Positions 7,973-16,319 of a stretch of 41,420 nt of DNA are shown here, piece by piece (position 1 is the first letter of the stretch; the number at the start of each line of letters is the position of its first letter). Both the position numbers and the translations under genes were made by a program. Location of the stretch: NCBI GenBank assembly GCA_964398215.1, contig CAYNNP010000030.1, positions 1 through 41,420 on the forward strand. The letters are read 5' to 3'. The DNA is from CAYNNP01 sp964398215 (GTDB lineage: Bacteria; Planctomycetota; Planctomycetia; Pirellulales; Pirellulaceae). Under the pieces are notes generated by a model that searched no databases, was not told the origin of the DNA, and worked only from the letters and a program-made list of their open reading frames with translations.

Positions 7973-9349
7973 ATGCGAACGAACCAACCTGTATTTCATC
8001 TGTGCCTGCTTTTGGTGCTGCTCGTCCCTGCCACGGCACGTGCAGAAGGACAAGTTTCCAAACCGAATATCGTTGTTTTCTTGGCTGACGACATGGGCTG
8101 GGGAGATTCGGCGACCTATGGTCACGAACTGATTCAAACGCCTAACCTGGACAAACTGGCATCACAGGGTGTGAAATTCACTCAGTGCTATTCGGCTTGC
8201 GGAGTTTGCTCGCCGTCACGTTCGGCGATCCTGACCGGACGGACTCCGTATCGCAACGGCGTCTACCGACACTTGTCAGGTAATCATGAAGCTCACTTGC
8301 GCTCGAGCGAAATCACTTATCCGAAACTGCTGAAAACGATCGGCTATGAAACCTGCCATGTTGGGAAATGGCACCTGAATTCCAGGCAACAGTTCAACAC
8401 ACCGAAGTATCCTCAACCGGGCGACCACGGCTACGACTACTGGATGGCGACGCACAACAATGCGGAACCAAGTCACGAGAACCCCAACAACTTCGTCCGC
8501 AATGGCAAGCCAGTCGGTGAACTGAAAGGTTTCTCGGCGCCATTGGTCGCCGCCGAAGCCTCACGCTGGTTGAGTGAAGTGCGAGATGATTCAAAACCAT
8601 TTGCGCTGTCGATCTGGATTCATGAACCGCACGCGCCGATTGCCACCGATTCAAAATTCTCTAGCCTGTATGGTGACCACAAAAACAGCACGTACATGGG
8701 CAACATCACACAGTTGGATCATGCGCTTGGCAAAGTGATGTCGGCGCTGGATGCAGAAGGTGTCAGCGACAATACCCTGTTGATCTTTACTTCTGACAAT
8801 GGACCGGTCGCCAAACACGGTGGTACTACGGGTGGTCTTCGTGGTGGAAAACGCAGCGACCACGAAGGCGGCATTCGCGTTCCAGGGCTCGCTCGTTGGC
8901 CTGGGCATATCAAACCAGCAACGGTTAGTGATGTCCCAGTGATCGGCACGGATATCTTTGCAACAGTTCTAGATATCGCTGGCATTCCGCTGCCTGCAGA
9001 CCGCACGATCGATGGCGTCAGCATGTTGCCTGCATTCGACGGCAAGCCACTTGACCGTAAGGTCCCACTGTTTTGGCGAACTCACGTTTCGCCGCCCAGT
9101 GATCGGGTCGCTCTGCGGATCGGTGACTGGAAACTCGTTGGCGACGAAACGCTCACCAAGTTTCAGTTGTACGAAATCCAGAAAGACTGGAAAGAAGAAA
9201 CCGATCTGTCGAAAAAAATGCCACAGAGAACAGAATCCATGAAGAAACAGCTGTTTGAAGTCTGGAAGCAAATAGAATCGGAGGGCCCCGATGAATGGTG
9301 GAAAAACGAACGCCAAAAACCCGCGCGCGGCGGGAAGGTGAATTACTAA
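7973..9349 (+). CDS. Secreted sulfatase (arylsulfatase A family)
   Basis: 458 residues with signal peptide (hydrophobic LCLLLVLLVPATARA). It removes sulfate esters, probably from a polysaccharide, outside the cytoplasm. Metal site: NIVVFLADDMGWGD. Formylglycine motif: CSPSRSAILTGR, with the Cys that a formylglycine-generating enzyme converts. Downstream features include CHVGKWHLN (catalytic Lys/His) and FTSDNGPVAKHGG (metal-binding Asp/Asn). It belongs to the S1 family by these motifs; the subfamily and substrate cannot be read from the sequence. The next gene starts only 7 bases after its stop, so it is probably co-transcribed with the esterase and the propeller protein. Sulfatase abundance is a hallmark of marine planctomycetes. 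Confidence 0.94.
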   Translation: MRTNQPVFHLCLLLVLLVPATARAEGQVSKPNIVVFLADDMGWGDSATYGHELIQTPNLDKLASQGVKFTQCYSACGVCSPSRSAILTGRTPYRNGVYRHLSGNHEAHLRSSEITYPKLLKTIGYETCHVGKWHLNSRQQFNTPKYPQPGDHGYDYWMATHNNAEPSHENPNNFVRNGKPVGELKGFSAPLVAAEASRWLSEVRDDSKPFALSIWIHEPHAPIATDSKFSSLYGDHKNSTYMGNITQLDHALGKVMSALDAEGVSDNTLLIFTSDNGPVAKHGGTTGGLRGGKRSDHEGGIRVPGLARWPGHIKPATVSDVPVIGTDIFATVLDIAGIPLPADRTIDGVSMLPAFDGKPLDRKVPLFWRTHVSPPSDRVALRIGDWKLVGDETLTKFQLYEIQKDWKEETDLSKKMPQRTESMKKQLFEVWKQIESEGPDEWWKNERQKPARGGKVNY

Positions 9350-9356
9350 CCAAATC

Positions 9357-10388
9357 ATGAGCATGCATAACCAACGGATCACAACAACCTTGATCGCTTT
9401 CTTGGCGATAAGTTGCCTAGGAATCTGTGGCGTCTCCGCACAAGAATCGCAACCCAAGCAAAAGGCGGCGAACAAGCAAAAGGGTGCCAAGTATCTCAAC
9501 ACCGGCGGAGACCGGAAACTTGAAATCACCTACAAGAACGTCAACAACAAAGAGCTGAAGCTGGACCTTTACTACCCAACGGGTCAGCGCAGCGAGGCAT
9601 GTCCGGTCGTCGTCTTTACCCACGGTGGTGGCTGGGCCGCCGGTAGTCGATACAAAGCTGCCGGTGGGTCTTTTGCCGCCGTGTTCGAACGATTGATCAA
9701 ACAAGGTTTTGCGGTCGCCCCGGTGACCTATCGACTGGCGAAGAAGGACAGCGGCGTCACGATGCGAGATTGTGTGATCGATTGCAAAGACGCGATTCGA
9801 TACTTGGCAAAAAACAGCGAGTCGCTGAAGATCGATCCGATGCGAATCTGTGTCATGGGCGACTCGGCAGGGGGCCACATCGCTCAGATGTTGTTGCTTG
9901 CCGGGACTGAACAATTGCAAGGCGACAGTGCGCTCGCCGAAACCTCGTACAAAATGGTTGCGGGCGTTTCTTGGTATGGCCCTTGCGATTTTGAAAAGAC
10001 GGACTTGTTCAATCACGATGACCGTACCAACTTTCGCGATCGATTTGGTCCCCGCATCCTTGGCACGAAAAGCGAGCGGGGGCAAAAGTTGGCCCGCTAT
10101 CGCGAGGTCAGCCCAATCAATTATCTTGCCAAAGACAGTCCACCGTTACTGATTATTCAAGGGGACAAAGACACGACCATTCCAGTCAAGCACGCGTACT
10201 ACATGAAGCAGAAAGCTGACTCATTGAAAGCGCCAGTGGAGATCATGATTGTCAAGAATTCTGGTCACAACTGGCGCAAGGTTGACGCTGCGATCGAACC
10301 AACGCGTGAAGTGATCATCGACAGGACCGTCAAGTTTTTGATTGACCATGTCGGGCCGGTTCCCGCCGTTGCAAAAGACGACCAGTAA
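9357..10388 (+). CDS. Secreted alpha/beta-hydrolase, esterase/lipase (BD-FAE-like)
   Basis: 343 residues from 9357; the ATG at 9363 is an equally good start. A signal peptide (LIAFLAISCLGICGVSA) predicts export. Catalytic elements in order: oxyanion motif THGGGWAAGS (about residue 85), nucleophile elbow VMGDSAGGH (Ser near 170), acid in IQGDKDTTIP and His in NSGHNW near the C-terminus. This is the hormone-sensitive-lipase/carboxylesterase type, often an acetyl or feruloyl esterase acting on sugar polymers. It follows the sulfatase by 7 bases, and the propeller glycosidase-like gene starts 56 bases later, which supports removal of ester groups from a sulfated polysaccharide. The substrate is inference. 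Confidence 0.88.
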   Translation: MSMHNQRITTTLIAFLAISCLGICGVSAQESQPKQKAANKQKGAKYLNTGGDRKLEITYKNVNNKELKLDLYYPTGQRSEACPVVVFTHGGGWAAGSRYKAAGGSFAAVFERLIKQGFAVAPVTYRLAKKDSGVTMRDCVIDCKDAIRYLAKNSESLKIDPMRICVMGDSAGGHIAQMLLLAGTEQLQGDSALAETSYKMVAGVSWYGPCDFEKTDLFNHDDRTNFRDRFGPRILGTKSERGQKLARYREVSPINYLAKDSPPLLIIQGDKDTTIPVKHAYYMKQKADSLKAPVEIMIVKNSGHNWRKVDAAIEPTREVIIDRTVKFLIDHVGPVPAVAKDDQ

Positions 10389-10444
10389 AAATCAGTGCTT
10401 CAATATTTAGCTAACAACTTAACACTCATAAAACCAGAAGATTC

Positions 10445-11971
10445 ATGAAATTGCTTTCACTCGCGATCTCGGCTGTCCTGTTTGCCGCTGTGTTCAGTGG
10501 CGCGGCTCTTCACGCCGACGACTGGACTATTGACAGCGCCGATGAATGGTCTCGGAATATCAAGTCCTCCGATGGAGCAACGATCGCCGATGGTACTGTT
10601 GCGCCAAACGAAAAGAAGGCAGAGATCAACACGATAATACATGCTTCCGGTGTGAAGCGTTCCGCAAAATCGTTGCTTATCGATCAGTCAGCGATCTGGC
10701 AGAACTGGATCCCAACTAAGAATCTAGGGCCCGCCAATCTAGGCGACGCACCAGTCATGCTGACCGTTGGGCCGAACAACTACTGGATGTTTGGTCGTTA
10801 CAGCGGTGGGCCGCGGCGTAAAAAGGGCCAGGATCAAAAGCCCGCTGCGCCGTTCGAGCCGAAAGAGGCAACCCTGGATGGATTTGACATTCCATTGCAA
10901 ACCACACGATTTGCAAATCAATACAACGCTCCTGGCGGACTGAAACCCGGCAAAGGTGGTTACCACGCTTGGCAAAGTCGCGACATGAAGACCTGGGTTC
11001 ATCACGGGCCAGTCACCGAAAAATTCTCCAAGTGGGTCACTAGCGCGGAATGGGTCGATGGCAAAGCCTATATCTATTACGACTTTCCAAACGATCAAGA
11101 TCCGCATGTCTATGTGGATGACGATCTGTTCGACGGCCAGCCTGGAAAGAACATGGGCATCGCTGTAAAGGATCCCTCGCACGGCAGCGATGCAGGATTC
11201 ATTCGCGATTTGGACGGCAACATGCATGTGATCATCGAAGACTGGAGTCCAATTAGCGCGAACAAACGTTCGTGGGATTCACCGCTTGCCGGCCACGCAG
11301 TCAGCCCCAATGGAATTGACGGGTTCGTGTTCCAGAAACCGCCAGTCGACAATCGCACTAAATCGACGGGCAAGATCGGAACGTACAAACATCCGCACTG
11401 GGCAAAAGAAGATCCAAAGAACTACAAGACCAACGTTGCGGAATATGAAATCCACGAACCGGAGCAAGAAGCTTACGGTGATTGGGCGGCGATCAGCATT
11501 GGCGGTCAGTACTATTTGTTCGGCGACTACGATCCAGTTGGCGGACATCAAATGAGCGTCTGTTGGTTCACTTCGTCGTCGATTGACAAGCAGTTCACTT
11601 GGTGCGACAAGATTGGCCAAGGTCACCCTGATCCAGACATCGCGTTCGCCGAAGGCAAGTTTTACTTGGCGACGCAAATGAAGACCGATTACGTCAGTCC
11701 AGGTCCATGGGTGGAAACGGTCGAAGCACGCGTTGGAGTCGACACGGACAACGACAGCAAAATCGATCAGTGGACAGACTGGACGGAGATGAAAGAGAGC
11801 TACGACTACATCAAAGGTTTCTCAAAACAGATCGCAAAGACGCCTGCGGAGTTAGATACTTCCAAGCTGCCAGCCGGCTACGGGTTCAGTATTCAGGTGC
11901 GTCTGACCGATTCCACCGAGAACAAATCAAAGCCAATCATCGAGCGAATGAGATTGTCGTTTAGTGAGTAG
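10445..11971 (+). CDS. Secreted beta-propeller protein, glycoside hydrolase family 43/32-like
   Basis: 508 residues with a signal peptide (LLSLAISAVLFAAVFSGAALHA). The body contains repeated Trp/Tyr/Gly/Asp-rich beta-blade segments, such as YWMFGRYSGG, YHAWQSRDMKTWVHHGPV, AYIYYDFPNDQDPHVYVDD, QYYLFGDYDPVGGHQM and HPDPDIAFAEGKFYLATQM, the look of five-bladed propeller glycosidases. I cannot assign the catalytic acids with certainty, so the family is a fold-level guess. The last ~90 residues (VEARVGVDTDNDSKIDQW onward) look like an extra beta domain with an Asp-rich, possibly calcium-binding loop. It is the third gene of the sulfatase-esterase cluster, so a role in polysaccharide degradation is reasonable. 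Confidence 0.65.
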   Translation: MKLLSLAISAVLFAAVFSGAALHADDWTIDSADEWSRNIKSSDGATIADGTVAPNEKKAEINTIIHASGVKRSAKSLLIDQSAIWQNWIPTKNLGPANLGDAPVMLTVGPNNYWMFGRYSGGPRRKKGQDQKPAAPFEPKEATLDGFDIPLQTTRFANQYNAPGGLKPGKGGYHAWQSRDMKTWVHHGPVTEKFSKWVTSAEWVDGKAYIYYDFPNDQDPHVYVDDDLFDGQPGKNMGIAVKDPSHGSDAGFIRDLDGNMHVIIEDWSPISANKRSWDSPLAGHAVSPNGIDGFVFQKPPVDNRTKSTGKIGTYKHPHWAKEDPKNYKTNVAEYEIHEPEQEAYGDWAAISIGGQYYLFGDYDPVGGHQMSVCWFTSSSIDKQFTWCDKIGQGHPDPDIAFAEGKFYLATQMKTDYVSPGPWVETVEARVGVDTDNDSKIDQWTDWTEMKESYDYIKGFSKQIAKTPAELDTSKLPAGYGFSIQVRLTDSTENKSKPIIERMRLSFSE

Positions 11972-12059
11972 AACATTGCTCTAACTTCGAATGAGCATTC
12001 ATGTTGCGAACGTCGTCAACGGCTTGTTGATTTATTTGCGTGGCATATTTTTGTGAGAC

Positions 12060-12280
12060 GCTGGCGATAGCCGGCGGACGGTCTGGTTGTGCTCGAAACC
12101 GGGGCTATCGCCCTGCGGCTCAAAGGTTTCTGAATCATGAATGCAGCATCTGCATGATCTCGCCGCTCAGTTCATCCAACTCGGCGCCGACCGCGCAAAT
12201 GAGCCGATGGGCGATAGCTGGCGATAGCCCCGGTTATTGACAGGCTGGTTGCGTTCGAAACCGGCGCGATAACCAGCTAG
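12060..12280. repeat. Degenerate direct and inverted repeats in a 770-base non-coding spacer
   Basis: The spacer 11972-12741 holds no convincing gene. Within it, ACCGGGGCTATCGCC (12098-12112) is an exact reverse complement of 12220-12234. A related unit (GGCGATAGCCGG) lies at 12063-12074. The stretch around 12081-12104 (tctggttgtgctcgaaaccgg) recurs imperfectly near 12244-12264 (ggctggttgcgttcgaaaccgg). These look like decayed copies of a dispersed palindromic element. The rest of the spacer (12285-12741) presumably carries the promoter of the downstream gene; I see no clear motif. Confidence 0.6.
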
Positions 12281-12741
12281 CGCAAGCCAGCACACGCGTG
12301 CGCCTTCGGCTGCCGGTTGAACGAAACAATGCACGTCGCTGACTAAATCTACAAGCCGTCAAGACTTTCGGCATCATTCTGGTGGGTGCAGCTATCTATG
12401 CCGTCACCAATGCACAGCTGGCTTGATGCCGGCAATTTGCGGATTTTGGCTTCGGCTCCTTTTTGCAAGACGCCCTGTCAAAAAACGTTTAAACTGCTTT
12501 GAAATCTACTTGACTCCGACGTTGTCTCCAGAGGCTTTCTCGCTGGCGTGAGCATGTATGCATGTTTTGGCCGGAAAAATCGCGAGCACGGAGGCGCAGC
12601 GCGCGGATCGAGTGGTACCGGTCTGGTCAGTGAAACCCTCAAATTTGGGTAAAAATATCCCGCTTTCTGGGTAGAAGCTGCGCGGTGGCCGGGTTTAACG
12701 GGTTGAACCCTCCTCACCTCATACATTCATGGGAACAAATC

Positions 12742-15700
12742 ATGAAGCGTCTGATTTTGCTTGCTGCATTCTGTTCGTTGGTTCTGTTGATAAGTGATTC
12801 ACCTGTCAACGCGCAAGGGCCTGGTGGCGGACCGGGACAAGGAGGTGGGCCGGGCGGCCAACAAACACCTCCGCTTCTGCGTGTCTTTGATGCCGATGGC
12901 GATGGCGAAATTTCGTCAAAAGAAATCGACGCAGCGGCCGCTGCACTGCGAAAGCTTGATCGCAACAGTGATGGAAAGGTGACCTTTGAAGAATTTCGGC
13001 CAAACGCCGGTCAAGGTCAGGGCCCAGGACGTGGAGGCCCGCAGGCTGGTCAGGGCGGTCAACGCCCAGGTGGCGGTCCGGGACAAGGCGCACAAATGCA
13101 AGGCCAGGGTCAACGCGGCGGCGGCGGCGGTGCTGGACAACAACGCGGCGGTGGCGGCGGTGCTGGTCAACAACGCGGCGGTGGCGGCGGTGCTGGTCAA
13201 CAACGCGGCGGTGGCGGCGGAGGCCAACAGCGTGGCGGCGGAGCCGGTGCCCNNNNNNNNNNNNNNNNNNNNNNNNNNNNNNNNNNNNNNNNNNNNNNNN
13301 NNNNNNNNNNNNNNNNNNNNNNNNNNNNNNNNNNNNNNNNNNNNNNNNNNNNCAACAACGCGGCGGTGGCGGCGGAGGCCAACAGCGTGGCGGCGGAGCC
13401 GGTGCCCGTTCGGGGCAAGCTCGTGGAGGGCGCGGCGAAGGTGGCAATGGTGGACGAAACCCAATTGTTTTAACCAAAGGCCAATTGCCTGATACAAATG
13501 CTCATCTGCCAGACGGAACGCCCATCAAAGTACGGGATCTGATCAAGGGCAAATATACCGTTATCAAACCGGGATGCATGACATGCCCCGAGTTTCTGAT
13601 CGCCTATAAAGAACTAGAAGCAACAGCTGCTGATTACGAAAAGCTGGGAGTTCAGTTTTACTACATTTATCAAAGTCTGCGGCACCCAGAGCGAGAAGGC
13701 TACGTGCAACCGCAGAACACAAAAGAACGTTTGATGCACGTCGCAGAAGCCAAGGAGCGGCTAGGCACAACTGTGCCTTGGATCATGGACACGATCGACG
13801 ACTCGTTCCGTGTTGCAATGCGAACGAATTCGAATTCGATTTTTGTCATCGGACCTGATTCCGAAATTGTCTACGCAGCTGATCGTATGAATGGCGACGG
13901 GCTAAGACGAGCGTTGATTCGCTTGGTTGGTGATGTGGAAAACCCGACTGCAGCGGCCGACTTGAACTTCCCTACCATTCCTCGCTTTCCACCCAAGAAT
14001 ATTACCAACGAGATTCGCGTCGAGCGTCCTCAGGGACTCGTGATCTTGAAGTCGACACCGACGAAGCCAGAGGATACGTACTACGTCAAGCTTCGGGCCG
14101 AGGCTGAAAAGTCCGTTCTGGAAACCGGCAAAGGTGATTTGTACTTAGGATTCTTTCCTGACCCGATCCATGATGCTCATTGGAACAACTTGACCCCAGG
14201 GATGAAGTATGAGTTTGAGTTGCCTGAGGGTGTAACGATTGATCCACCAACGGCGGTCGCTAACAAGGGCCCCGGTGATAGCGATACTGAACCACGGCAA
14301 TTCAAGCTTCGTGTTGATGCCGACGGTACTCCCAAAGATGTCAAGCTAAAGATTCATTACTTCGCTTGTTCGCCCGGAATGTGTGAAGCGAAGACGCACG
14401 AGTATACGATCGCGTTCAAAGACATGGATCGCAACTCAAGAACTTACAGCTTCAACCGCGGGCAAGGTAACGCAGGCGGAAGGGCAAAACCAAACAACAG
14501 ACACTTCGGCCCAGGACGCGAAGGTGGTGGCGGCCAGCAAGATATGCGCGGCCAAGGTGGCGGACCCGGCCAAGGAGGTCAACGTGGTGGACCCGGTCAA
14601 GGCGGTGCAGGCCAAGGTCAACGCGGCGGACCTGGCCAAGGCGGCGCAGATCGCGGCCAGCGCGGTGGTGGACCTGGACAAGGCGGTGCCGGTGGAGGTC
14701 AACGCGGTGGTGGACCCGGCCAAGGCGGCGGTGGTGCAGGTCGCGGCCAGCGTGGCGGACCTGGGCAAGGTGGTGCTGGTGGAGGCCAGCGCGGCGGACC
14801 CGGTCAAGGCGGTGCTGGTCAACGTGGTGGACCTGGCCAAGGTGCTGGTGCAAACCAAAGTGCGAGGCAACGGCCGCGCGACAAAGTCCGTCCTCGCGAC
14901 ACTGAATTCAACCAGAAGTTCACCATTGGTACCGAGCTGCCAGCGGATCTTCAGGTCTACGATGTGGACCGAAAACTGGTACCCATGAACAGTATCTTTC
15001 AGTCACAGTACACCGTGGTTGTCGGTGGTTGCTTGACCTGTCCCGAATACAGAAATTCTTACCCTGAGATAGAAGCGGTTGCTCGCGATTTTAAAGATCA
15101 AGGCGTTGACTTCTATTTCCTCTATCAGTCACTAACCCACCCAGAGAATTGGGGGTTCGTGCAGCCGTCGTCGATTGAGGATCGCTTTGCTCAAGTGGAG
15201 CATGCCAAGGTGCTTTTGAAGACTCAGATTCCTTGGTTGACTGACCCGATGGAAAACCGATTGAAAAAATACTTCGTCTTGACTCCGAACTCGCAGTTCA
15301 TTTTTAACAAGGCGGGTAAGGTCGTTCATCGTGATTCATGGGGACGCGGATCAAGCCTTCGCGAGTCACTAGAGACTTTGGTAGGCAAGCCGGAATCATT
15401 CACTACGGTTGAAGATCTGAATCTTCCTAAGTTCGAGCGGCATCTGACGTCCGCAAACGAGATGCTTATCGAGCGAGTTCGAGTTGACGGGGTCGCTGTT
15501 CCTTTGCGGGTCGAGTCGGTTGGCAAAAGCAGCCCTGTCGCTGCTCTGCAATCCGTCGAATTCAATCAGTCCAACCGCTATGCAAAACTGCGTCCCGAAG
15601 CAGACCAGCAATTGCTGGCGACCGGAACCGGCAAGCTGTACCTTGGTTTTCGCCAAGACCCAGTGCTGGGAGCAAGCTGGAACAATTTGGCTGGTCCGCT

Positions 15701-16172
15701 ATGGTACAAGATCGTGGCTGAAGGCATGACAGTAACACCGCTGACAGGGCGAGCCAAACGGTTGGATATTGAATCTGACAATGAACCACGCGAGTTCTTG
15801 GTCGATGTGAAGGACTGGAACGCTGACAAACCGTTGGTGGTAAAGATCCAGTACTTTGCCTGCAACAAAAAAGAAGGTTGGTGCAAGTCGGTCCAGCAAG
15901 AATTCAAAGTCTGGCTCGCCAAGGATGAGATGGCCGGAATGGTCAACGGTCGCACCCATTTCCCAGGTGGCCGCGGCGGTGGCGGAGGCCAAGCAGGTCG
16001 AGGCGGCCAACGTGGTGGCGGCGGCGGTGGACAGGCCGGTCGAGGAGGCCAACGAGGCGGCGGCGGTGGTGCTGGTGGCCAACGCGGCGGCGGACAGCGC
16101 GGCGGTGCCGGTGGTCAGCGTGGTGGTGGACAGCGCCCAGGCGGCGGTGGACGCCCAGAGCAGGAAAACTAG
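12742..16172 (+). CDS. Exported EF-hand protein with two deiodinase/thioredoxin-like plus DsbD-alpha-like units
   Basis: This is one gene interrupted by an assembly gap; merging the 55-nt sequence duplicated at the gap gives about 1091 residues. Order: signal peptide (MKRLILLAAFCSLVLLISD); two EF-hands (DADGDGEISSKE, DRNSDGKVTFEE, near residues 53-85); Gly/Gln/Arg-rich linker; thioredoxin-like domain 1 with GCMTCPEF and YIYQSLRHPE; beta domain with HYFACSPGMCEAKTHEY; second Gly-rich linker (14455-14880); thioredoxin-like domain 2 with GCLTCPEY and FLYQSLTHPE; second beta domain with YFACNKKEGWC; Gly-rich tail. TCPxF/Y plus the YxxQSLxHPE segment resembles iodothyronine deiodinases, with Cys at the selenocysteine site. 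The beta domains resemble the N-terminal domain of DsbD. It is probably an extracytoplasmic thiol protein reduced via the DsbD-like neighbour. Function is inferred. Confidence 0.75.
13253..13352. other. Assembly gap (100 N) inside the EF-hand/deiodinase-like gene
   Basis: The 55 bases before the gap (13198-13252) and the 55 after it (13353-13407) are identical. The placeholder is therefore probably an unresolved contig overlap or a collapsed Gly-rich repeat. Removing the gap plus one copy (155 bases) brings both sides into the same reading frame. Confidence 0.9.
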
Positions 16173-16195
16173 GACACGCTCCTTGATCGTTATGT

Positions 16196-16226
16196 GTGCC
16201 AGTGCGTGGGTTTCCACCACTGGCAC
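16196..16226 (+). terminator. Strong hairpin between the deiodinase-like and DsbD-like genes
   Basis: GTGCCAGTG (16196-16204), one unpaired C, GTGG, loop GTTT, CCAC, CACTGGCAC (to 16226): a 13-bp stem with a single bulge. It sits 24 bases after the stop at 16172. The following sequence is T-rich but has no clean T-run, so it may be a weak terminator, an attenuator or an mRNA-stabilising end. Confidence 0.5.
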
Positions 16227-16319
16227 TGTTGAATTTGAATTGTTGAATTGAAATCCGAAAACTTCCGCCGCGTGCAATGGGTAAGCAGCGGAATTTGTAG
16301 TCTTAGAAAACCAGTTATC

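Noticed and set aside
13110..13252. CRISPR-like direct repeats (also 14560-14860 and 15960-16160)
   Set aside because: These are in-frame coding repeats for Gly/Gln/Arg-rich linkers, with no spacers of unique sequence.
12742..16172. Two separate genes or a frameshifted pseudogene
   Set aside because: The frame change coincides with a 100-N placeholder flanked by a duplicated 55-nt sequence; merging restores one frame.
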